Assembly: GCF_026151205.1 (NCBI RefSeq)
Contig: NC_087078.1
Location: 17,315,118 to 17,379,117 of the forward strand
Source: Bolinopsis microptera
Lineage: Eukaryota; Ctenophora; Tentaculata; Lobata; Bolinopsidae
DNA: 64,000 nt
Reading direction: 5' to 3'
A program made the position numbers and the translations under genes. The notes beneath the pieces are model-generated. The model saw only the letters and a program-made list of their open reading frames with translations, did not search any database and was not told the origin of the DNA. Shown one piece after another: positions 41,358-49,526 of the stretch (its first letter is position 1; every line of letters begins with the position of its first letter).

Positions 41358-42517
41358 GGGGGGTTATGAGGTAGAGAGAGGGGATTTAGGGGGGTTTAGG
41401 GGGGGGGGGTTATGATCTTACAGTGTGTATAGGTGCCACGTTATGGAGACTAATGTTTAGTTCAGTCTAATACAGTCCTGGTCCATTCTAAAACTTGTCA
41501 GTAATGAAACTCATGCACAAACTTAAGTTAAAAGCAACTTACCCTGATTATTTCACTGAAATCCAGTAGAATATGTGGAGTATGTTCCGTCCGACACACA
41601 ATGTATAAACACGCCGCGCACACGTGCGACTTCCTCTTTCCTTGTAATATTCGCTTACTGAAAAATATTACAAAATTGTTATCTATGTACATTGTACATA
41701 AGTTCAAGAGTGACACCAATTTTAAGAGACTCTTCTTCCCAGAGAAAAGTACGAGAATTTTAAAATGTTCGGTATATATGATGAATCTCTTCCGTTTCGG
41801 TATCGATTATTTTAAAACAACCCACCTTAAAGCCATCTTGTAGAACATAACAGCACTGTCGATGTGTTGCTGAGCTAACTTCAGTCTGTTTGCTATACAG
41901 TGCATAACACGTGTTGCCTCTTCCACAATACGCCTCTGGTAGTTCTTGTGGCATCCTGAGGAAAAGAGATGAAACAGGTGTATTTCACATTCCACAAATT
42001 GTAGTGACTACGGCGCTCATTGAGCCTAATGATGACGAATGAGTAACATCATGTTGGAATTTTTGGTTAAAAGCTGCGAACAATTACCAAATTTGTTAGG
42101 CAAGCTCCAATAATACTAACCGAATTTGTTAGGCAAGGCGCTGCCTCCAATAATACTGCCATCGTCCGTTACCAAGGCTCCCATCATGTGTTTCCTGCCG
42201 GATCCTCCCTCAGCAAACTGGGTCTCTGACACTATAATCTGGTGGGTAATCACGTGATGAGGTGTGGGATTTCTGACATTCCAATAAAATATTAAATATT
42301 ATTATATAAGACATAAGTTATATAACATTAAATCATGTTAAAATACGTTCACAGACCAGACAATCCAGCCCCGAGGCCTGTCTCTAGAAGAGATTACAAT
42401 TTCTTCAATAAGAGTTACCTGGTCCTCGAGAACATTTCCACATCCCATACATATCGTGTAACCGTGAGCTCCATCCTCATCCACCTGTGTGCTGCCACAG
42501 TTCTTACAGGCCGGCAT
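32412..42517 (-). CDS. BRF1: TFIIIB subunit BRF1 (RNA polymerase III initiation factor), 13 exons
   Basis: Rebuilt exons: 42517-42419, 42238-42121, 41955-41826, 41657-41543, 41296-41104, 40951-40828, 34463-34337, 34122-33954, 33774-33593, 33474-33398, 33277-33082, 32923-32820, 32577-32412. Junctions are GT-AG; the sum is 1,800 bases (599 residues). The N-terminus is a TFIIB-type zinc ribbon (Cys4, Cys7, Cys23, Cys26). Two cyclin-like repeats follow (HIDSAVMFYKMAL, AACLYIVCRTEHTPHILLDFS, PAADPCLFISRYA, RPSSLCGAAL). The C-terminal part holds the conserved BRF1 block (DVDDAEIEYLIL, WAESDLDEFLEEKE, TPAEAMERMIKEKKLSTK, INYDVLKKLG) that binds TBP and BDP1, and an acidic end. It recruits polymerase III to tRNA and 5S genes in the nucleus. 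Intron 6 (34464-40827) contains another gene. Confidence 0.95.
34741..34912. mobile_element. MITE with GGGGTCGTTCA termini (copy 2)
   Basis: Reverse-orientation relative of the element at 8167, sharing GTTTTACACATAGCTATT inside. The left end TTAGGGGTCGTTCACATATTACG is intact; the right end (GTGAACGACCA) has decayed. It lies in BRF1 intron 6. Confidence 0.8.
34968..37097 (-). CDS. NERD-nuclease plus superfamily I helicase-like ATPase, 709 residues, intronless
   Basis: A single frame starts at ATG 37097. Residues ~85-175 look like a NERD (nuclease-related) domain of the PD-(D/E)xK fold: Asp in GECDFLI (about 115) and Glu-x-Lys in IIEVKSK (about 128-130), next to a CDK...CVAC cysteine cluster. 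Residues 259-276 form a second cysteine cluster (CTDNKGHCDKSRCSLGWC). The ATPase has Walker A GPAGTGKS (337-344), Walker B LFVDD (450-454), and a motif VI-like SRARVYC near 671, the arrangement of UvrD/DUF2075-type helicases. The gene is nested in BRF1 intron 6 on the same strand and has no introns, unlike its host. A function in nucleic-acid cleavage or defence is only inferred. Confidence 0.75.
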   Translation of the reverse strand: MEEYLKKGQDIYKTYCSSTETRPIMLPKAPQHTYIDIYPDEDEPGPSFRDDKKRQSDYETEVLIFRTLEGSKEDIIVLHNFEHTHHQYRLCDKSHVMKGCVACRKTPNNREGECDFLIIGKNYFVIIEVKSKSCFSEESQQNPALTKQQHKAGLQKSHKESMTQRKRMVDLIRSIERHANIFSFTAYPNFSKKSCAEFDLKPGQLSSIIFKEDTEDFVSWWNNNVSGFYIDPSDQSVARNCDFRAKHEKVRNMLLAIWCTDNKGHCDKSRCSLGWCIKDIDDKLRSGKFTFESLKRKKNPNVVPAPDVIRDYLKVNNLTKEQFDAYNSKEQLVLIKGPAGTGKSIILIAKAIQLAKSDEKRKIIFFRSDTPAKWVKTAFERASISNYTLSLPDTALWTELQICEMISHKLINNQAIIITYLASMMFEAEANLDVDQLFSEILTSHHDCDLFVDDLQVVLQIDENDDDKTIKVFGSLLLKDQNNRHIWISCDIAQSVFLHVRDFILPLYSSFHIITLSKNLRNTYEISKSLSVIRDRIKEYTVRSGRGTYGSMVQQTPGHFIRGPKIDIHVFKNDHSDTISNYLEKALGKLYRENVLGQCDTAVLFHVISPARNDTLDRLAEKQIAKYRCEGTADTLSLRGSSLTSSCEWPAVIAIHEFAEFTLPSLYLTLSRARVYCSVLLFPGFTSTLEDIEHFLSDDFKRYANIIRY
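37100..38200. other. BRF1 intron sequence upstream of the nested gene
   Basis: AT-rich. Short AAAGACGG/TAAAGAC words recur around 37320-37540 without a clear period, and AAATAAGAGA-type words recur near 37570-37640. No gene seen. Confidence 0.5.
38240..38575. repeat. hairpin repeat (copy 1) in BRF1 intron 6
   Basis: ATCACATGCCTTCTCATGCG near 38337 and its inverse near 38483 form a stem of 27 bp. Inside, CGAGGCTTGCCGAG occurs three times. The right outer part (TTTTATCACACTTTC, CCAAATTTGG, AAAGCAGAAT) recurs inverted at 40465-40515. Confidence 0.75.
38720..40400. other. BRF1 intron sequence, no gene seen
   Basis: No frame above about 76 codons and no family match on either strand. Confidence 0.5.
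40408..40515. repeat. hairpin repeat (copy 2) in BRF1 intron 6
   Basis: TTGATATTTCATGCCCC and GGGGCATGCAATATCAA enclose a short loop, followed by the TTCTGCTTTCC, CCAAATTTGG, GTGTGATAAAAC block shared with copy 1 in opposite orientation. Confidence 0.75.
41320..41410. repeat. poly-G tract in a BRF1 intron
   Basis: About 35 G with a single interruption, flanked by duplicated GGTAGAGAGAGGG(G/A)TTTAGGGG words. It lies directly upstream of exon 5's acceptor and could form quadruplexes. Confidence 0.9.
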
Positions 42518-43369
42518 GGTACTTTACCACTTGTTACTTGCTTTACCACTATTTGATCAATATTTCACCACTTGCTTTACCACTATTTCACTATTTCACT
42601 ATTTCACTATTTGCTTTATCAACTGTTAGTATAGATAACTAGAGTTGCGATGTTTCTGATTGTAGGGATGAGGAATGAGCTGGAACAAGCAATGAAGAAG
42701 GGGTCAGGTATTATAGCTACAATTAACTGAGGAGTGAGGGATCAGGTGTTACAGATACTAAGCGTTGAGGAGGATGAGTTGTTGAGGATGGTGTAGAAGA
42801 TTTGCGAGTTTTGTGGTTAGGGTTTAGGTATTTATCCTGGTTTGGATAGTTGCGGAGCTTACAGTGCGGACGTCTTTAAGGGTTTACCTCATCCTATAAT
42901 TATTAAATTATAAAATATAAATAGTAAAATAAAGGTAATTAAAAATATTTCATTCTGAAAATTGCTGTCGTCCCTAATTAATTTTATTTATTCTATGCAG
43001 TTCAAACAGTCCAGGCAACCTTCTTAAAATTAGATAGAATAAAATTACATCAATAATGTCATTAAAGATATACATTCTTAAATTAAAGATCAAACAGAAC
43101 GAAAACACCGAAAAAATTGTTGCAAATTTTGTAATTTCGTCATCTTAAGATCAAAACACAGTAGTAGCTTCAAATAAGAATACACATTTATGAACATAAG
43201 AATGTTTACTGTTATAATCAGCAACCCGAATTATCTCATCTAATAGTGCAAAAGTAACAACCCCGAATAGTAGTATACTTAAACCAAATCTGAAACCATC
43301 GTTACAATTTAAACATCGACTAATAATGTAGCCTAAATAAACTTTATTTTATTTAATAAATAAATAAAG

Positions 43370-44574
43370 TTATCGGTAACTTGAAAACATGCCATGATTT
43401 GAGTTAGAGTTGTAGTTGGACTGTTTCTTTTGTTTTGTTTGTCTCTGTCCCTTCTTGAAACCATCTTGCTGCATATCACCCTGTAAATAACGAGTCAGAA
43501 TGGGGTGAAAGAAGAGGTTTTGATAAATTATCATAAGGAGCAAAGATGAGTTCAATAGATGATTCGGGTTATATTTGAGCACGAAGATAACATTCAGACT
43601 GCTGAGGGGAGATTTCCAATTGATACGAAAACAGAAATTATAACAGAGAAGCATAGCTTTAAAGAGATCTAGCTTTATCCCCCTCCAATAACAAACCTCG
43701 GGTGCTTCAGGGGCAGGTGCGAATATCCAGGGTGATATAACAGAAGTCCAGAGTTTAACAAGAGCAAATCCTGGGATTATTAGCCAACCATACCTGCGAG
43801 TTACGTTGTGACAGATTATGTTAGTCAATTTAAAATAGTTATCGTATGATAGTCTGACGATCAAATGAGTTGGATTGTAAAGTAGTCTTTATACTGTAAA
43901 TATCAAAACGGCAGACATTGAGTCACTAACCAGAAGTAGTCAGATATGAGTGATAAAATCATGACAACACAGGTCACAATGATTATATCTTTAAAGTAGT
44001 CGGTGACACCACCGTCCATATTCAGATCTGTGCCCCCTTTCGCTGCACTGTTCATAGACCTGGGGATATTGGACGAAATTAGTTCATAAAACAAGAATTT
44101 TATACCTCTTTGGAAAACTAACTATAGATGGACGATATATTTACTAAATGTACCGTGAAATAGTGGCACTGCTCAAATAATGTGCCCATTTTCCTTCCAG
44201 AATGATTTACACATTTTTGTTATTTTCCAGGAGAACGTACCCGTATAACATAGACAAGCTAACTCCGGAGATTAAGGAAAGGATGATTTGTGTCCAGGTG
44301 AAACCAAAACTCCATCTCACCACTGCGTACAGGATCACTGTCACTGAAATAATTACTAATTAATAATTAATGATGACTAATTAATAATTACTCTTGGTTT
44401 GGTTCTTGCAGGACAAAGTAGCATTTTATTGAAGAATTGCTGAAAATAACGCTGAATTATCATGATCATAGATTCTCAAACTTACATACCTGTTATCATT
44501 TTACGGTAAAAGTTGAGGGTAGCCGCGTTACCAATCACGATATCCTTCGCTCCTTTCGCATTCTCTTTCACCAT
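43370..44574 (-). CDS. TMEM208: TMEM208 (SND2-type ER targeting/membrane protein)
   Basis: Exons: 44578-44490 (ATG 44574), 44343-44241, 44059-43931, 43793-43697, 43480-43370. Phases match; the total gives 174 residues, against about 173 in mammals. Conserved landmarks: NAATLNFYRKMI, a first hydrophobic pair (ILYAVVRWSFGF, IILSLISGVSLSMLYG), MNSAAKGGTDLNMDGGVTDY, a second pair (IIIVTCVVMILSLISDYFW, YGWLIIPGFALVKLW), then SPWIF-APAPEAPE and a basic Gln/Lys tail. The family is an ER membrane protein in the SRP-independent SND targeting route. An AATAAA signal lies about 30 bases after the stop. The acceptor-like TTTTAG ends four bases before ATG. Confidence 0.93.
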
Positions 44575-45064
44575 TTTACTAAAAGTATTGTCATATTGTT
44601 ACTTTTAGTTTCTCTTTCACTATTCTCTGATCATCAGCTATTGTTTAAATCATCATTGAAATAACTAAAAGTCCGCATAATTACATTTGCAATAAAACTT
44701 AGAAACCTTGTGAATTCTTAACATACAAAAGTTTAATAAGCATAACAGTTGATTCTAAATAATTCCAAAAGCAGTGAAATTTAAAAATATGTCATGCTGA
44801 AAGCTAAAATAGAATAACTTCATTACAAGTTGTATGACGAATGAGCCAATATTATATCATTACGCTTAAAAGGGAAAATGTAAAATTATTATCAACGACC
44901 ATAGAGGGCCAGGACGCATTAGAGGGCCAGGACGCAGCAATTCTTTGCTTTTTATCTGGTTCTCCATTTCTTGGAGCTGGGTTCCGCCCCAGAATCGGAA
45001 TGTCTGCCATTAAGAGGAATAAAAGTTTCATCCTCGTCTGATAAAAGTATCGTTTTTGAATCAA

Positions 45065-46427
45065 CTACCTTATCAGTTCTCTCCAGTTATTACTTTCACT
45101 TTCTTTATTGAAATGAGTTCGTTCATCACTTTCACTTTCAGTGACAGTATTATTTTGACTATTTGTTGAATACAGTATGTGATTATTCTCCCCGCTGTTG
45201 TTCTGATAGTCATTACTACAAGTAGTCTGATTCAAGGAGTCGTTGTGAATATTCGTCGCGTTTTCACTCTCTACTGAACATTTTAAGTATTAACTTTAAA
45301 CTTGAATTTAGTTACTTTTTTAGACTTTTTAATCTGGGGCTAGTCGTAATAACTCGTATTAATTCGAGAGTTATTGGAAAATAAAATGACATCTATAAAA
45401 ACAGAAGATTCAAACCTTTAGAAGCGCATTCTGAGTCGTCGCCATTCCTTTTCATGTCTGAAGAATCCCGTTTCTTTTGCTTCTTCTCCTTCTCCTGGAT
45501 GTCCTTAGCGGTGGGTATCTTGGGAAACAGGTAACTAGGCTGGTGAAGGTTATTGAGATGTGCAATGTAGTTATCACGCTCTATGGGGTGTCCCCGGGCA
45601 TCTCCAACTGTGGTGATAGCCTCTTCCACATCCCACCCTTCACACTGGATCAGAAACCTGAAGAAGTGTTAGAGTTTAGAGAGCCAGTTAGAGTGTAGAT
45701 TAGTTATAGTTTAGAATACGGAGTTAGATTTTAAAGTACTGAGTTCAATATAAAATAATATTTACTACCTAGCGATCATGTAGCCGGTCCTGTTGATGCC
45801 ATGAGTACAATGAACACCAACCACCATATTCCTGTCAGGGTAATCGTAGAAGAAACTGTACAAACTCCTCTGGAACTGATGGAACAGCTCCTCATTCGGA
45901 ATCTCGTGACCCGGACACATGATGGCTCCGTAGTGGACTCCGTACCGCTCGAAATCGCCGGGATTGTAGTATTTGGTTGTGAATGTTAGGTTGAGGACCA
46001 GACCGAGTCTCTTGCGGCCGTTAGAACATCTTTTCACTGCCTGCATGCAGTCTTGTGGTGTGAATCTGATAGTGATTTGTATTTGAAGGGAGGTAAAACA
46101 TGACAACTCTGGGTTGACTGTAGACTTAAGAATTTTCAGAAGTTAAGAATGCAGATAAGGTTATGTAATGCTCATACGAGGTAAGTATGTACAATACCCA
46201 CCAGCTGTTAGAGTGCTAATAGCCCTCTAATAGCCCTCTAACATTGTACCTACTTGCCTTCATAAAATGGTAAATGAAGAAAACAATAATAACCTGTCTT
46301 TAGTGGAGTCTCTGCTCGTCTCACTGTGCAGTTCCCGTTTGAGGGGAGTCTTGAAGGCCACTATCCTAGTACTGGGGATAACCTTCCCGATTGGCTCGTA
46401 GTCCACCCAACCTTTCGGACAGCCCAT
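45065..46427 (-). CDS. DUSP11: DUSP11/PIR1-like RNA 5'-triphosphatase (active-site intact)
   Basis: Exons: 46427-46294, 46065-45769, 45657-45416, 45273-45065; the sum is 882 bases (293 residues). The N-terminus GWVDYEPIGKVIPSTRIVAFKTPL matches the DUSP11 start; LVLNLTFTTKYYNP follows, and the active site is HCTHGINRTG, the C-x5-R loop of the cysteine phosphatase fold. A conserved end block is ARGHPIERDNYI. The C-terminal third is Lys/Glu- then Asn/Ser-rich, without known domain. The last exon is supported by splice signals and phase only. Family role: removes gamma and beta phosphates from RNA 5' ends, including polymerase III and viral RNAs, in the nucleus. A diverged sister lies 1.2 kb upstream. 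Confidence 0.9.
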
Positions 46428-46459
46428 ACTTTTTACAGAGATTGTCACGGGAAACGGGT

Positions 46460-47640
46460 TACATAACTAGAGATTGCTGAATGTAATTGGTGGTGGTTAT
46501 AAAGTAATACTTGTTAATTTAAGAATCTAATGTTGGGCTTAATTTGAAAAATTTATAGAGAGCTTGAACAGAAATTTAGGTTTACAAGCAGCAAAAGCTG
46601 AGAAACTAGTGAAACAGGTCAATCGCAATGCGAACTATTGGAAAATCTTGAGTTTTGATATTCGAAATAGTATGATTAGCACCATAAATCGTCGTTATAG
46701 TGTTTTGGTAATAACAGAAGTCGCAGGTTAAAATGTGTACTTTTTTTCAAGAGTAACAGAGTAAATATCATTGAAATTTAATGTAAATAACACGATAACC
46801 TCGTTTATAGTCCTTTTTGTACGTTTAATCACATGCAAATTACAGTGTCCTAGGTAAAATTTTAATTCGCCCACGCGGTGAAAAAATCCCTACTATTTAA
46901 AACATGATAGCGTAAACGAAACCAGTTTTGGTGTTGTGCTGTCAGCACTTTCGGTGGAAGATATTTTACATGAGAAGTGTAAAATGCCTCACATTCCGTC
47001 TGGTTCTAATGGTCAAGACCAACTATGGCTAGTCATGTGTAGTGAATGATCGATCTATGTGTTTAGTTGATAAGTTAGAACTCTAAAACAAGCAATAATG
47101 ATTATATAACCCAAAATTAATCATCGTTCAGATACTTTCATTTTCAAAGTATGCGTGATTATTTTCAATATGGTGTTTAAAAAATGAACAGTATTTATGA
47201 GCAATTACAGTTATAATTTTTCTTTTCCTTGATATTAGACTCCCTAATCAGTAATTATTGCGGTAATTTAAGTGCAACATCATGGGAACAGGACGTTATT
47301 TCAGCTACAGTTTATATTCAATAGTAAAAACGATTAATAGAAATAACTTAAATTTTCATCATTTGTCTTCAATTCTCGAATTAAACGACGTACAATATCG
47401 ATAAAAATATATGTTTATGGTAAATTCTAACCCAAATGTTACATCGTTATAACATCAGTCAGAAAAGTAAACCCTGTCACATCATATAGTTTAAACTAAG
47501 TATACAACTAAAGAACTACACAGGGCCGAATGTTGTCGACACAGTCAGTAACACACGTGTCATCTCCACACGTGTCATCTCCTCTCACATGTCTATGTAT
47601 CAGATGATTGAAAGCCGGTTGGATTGTCCAGCAGAGCCCG
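46460..47640. other. spacer between the two DUSP11-like genes
   Basis: 1.2 kb, AT-rich, no frame or repeat I can name. Confidence 0.5.
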
Positions 47641-47643
47641 CCA

Positions 47644-48838
47644 CTAGTTGAACATTATTTCCTCCAGGTGGGACTGCTGAGGTCCCATGCAATTGCAAAC
47701 CTTATTCCGAACATTGGTAAGAGGCAGCGTGCTGCGGTACAACTTCTTCCGCTTGCGCGACAAGTTCTTAGTTCTGTTCAGTAAGTCCTCTATGAGGGTG
47801 ATACGCTCCATTGTGTGTCCGCGCGCGAGGTCCACCTCGTTAATAGCATCTTCTGCACTCCACCCTAGAGTTTCTATGAGGTAGCGCGCGATCATGTAAC
47901 CCGTGCAGTTGACGCCGTAGGAGCAGTGCACTCCGATGACGGTGGATCCGCGCTGCTGAAAAGACGAGACCAGCTCCTTAAATCGGTCTACTTGGTCTTG
48001 TGAAGGGATCTTGTCATGGGTGCATGGTACCTTGATGTGGGCAACTCCTAGGTGTACAAATTCCTGCAAATAATATCATTGGTTAGTAATGGTGGGGCTG
48101 AAAACCAGAATTGTGATGAATGTTCAGAAATACATAATTTGAGAAGAATCAACTGGTATCTACTATCTATCACAATATCAAAATATCTCAGTTTAATGAA
48201 GGCTAATTTATACTTAGAGTGAAGTTCTACTGATTATAGAAGCTGCAAATCCTGATAGATTCAGACAAAAAAACCGGCCACATCAACCGTTTTGGTCTAC
48301 CTGTTTTACAAAATTACCCTGTCCTACAGTAATTGGAACCAAGGACTTTCCATTGATATGGATTATTCACTTGATTATTTCACAATGTGAATTAAATTCT
48401 TTAAGTAAATTCAAGAAACTTGAGCGAATCATCCTCCACCCCCTCCACAAAATACAGAGTATTTGAAATAACTCACGTTTGGGGCGTAATATCTGTCTGT
48501 GTTTGAGAGATCAATGACGAGTTTAAGGTTCATCCCTCTATCCTAAAACAGGGTGTATTAGATTAATATATTTTCAGAAACTGTTGTCTAAACCATCAAA
48601 GCAACATCGTAGAAGTGAAAAGTAAATCCCCTACGATGTATAAACTAATAATTTAAGGAATGATGATAAGCAAAATGCTGTTACGAACCTTGAGTGATTG
48701 AACAAGATCGGTGGGTGTAAGATTGCGGTTGAAAGATGTCTGAAGCGGCGTCTTGTGGGCCAGAAGACATGTACCACGGACAGTTTTGTTGAAAGGACTA
48801 AACTTGTCCCATCTATCAGGTATCTCACTTTTTCCCAT
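47644..48838 (-). CDS. DUSP11-like protein lacking the catalytic arginine (pseudophosphatase)
   Basis: Exons: 48838-48689, 48542-48477, 48063-47644; phases match, 211 residues. The start IPDRWDKFSPFNK and KTPLQTSF are DUSP11-like, as are LVIDLSNTDRYYAP and ARGHTMERITLIEDL. The active-site loop reads HCSYGVNCTG: the nucleophilic Cys is present but the Arg of C-x5-R is Cys (TGC). That arginine holds the phosphate in all active members, so catalysis should be lost or very weak while RNA binding could remain. The frame is otherwise clean, arguing for a maintained protein. Acceptor-like TTGTAG ends one base before ATG. Confidence 0.85.
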
Positions 48839-49139
48839 GCTACAATAATAAAGTGGTAAGTGACATGATCGTTCCTGATGTTATGTTGTCAAAATATCCA
48901 ACGCGCGGCAAATTAATAGAGCCGCGCCAAATATTTGCTGACTGGTATTAACGTCTTGGTATAATGTCTGACGCCGCGCGTTACAAACATGATAATTTTG
49001 GGTGCGTTATATTCGTAAGAATTACAAAAAAATATACCCTCAAAATGCATTATTCGCATTCTTACAAATATTTCCGTAGAACAATGGACGATCAATTGTA
49101 AAAACACAAACGACTTTTGAACAATGAACAAGCATATTG

Positions 49140-49526
49140 AACAGTGACACGGTAAAACTTACCAAAACTGAAGTGTAACCAGTATGACGTGATAGCCAAA
49201 GAAAACGTCAGGCACAAATTTATGCCGCTCAATATTTATTGGAGGGAAGATAAAAATTTACGGATAATACAAAATCATAAATAATAATGTAAACAACTGA
49301 TCAAACATAATAGAATATTATTTAATTACTGGCTTATTGTTAAAAGTTAAAAATTGAATGATACAACAAATCTACATCGTACATTTAAACATTACAAATA
49401 CCATGTGCTAAAGTAATAAGGTGGAAAATAGACTTTAAAATTAAGTGAAAATAATTGAACGCTATGAATTTGACTCAACTTCTTCTTAACAAAACAAATA
49501 CACGTTTCACATGTCAACACGACTCA
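49140..49526. other. 3' flank of the ALC1-like gene
   Basis: AT-rich, no gene; no obvious poly-A tract of a retrocopy is visible. Confidence 0.5.
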
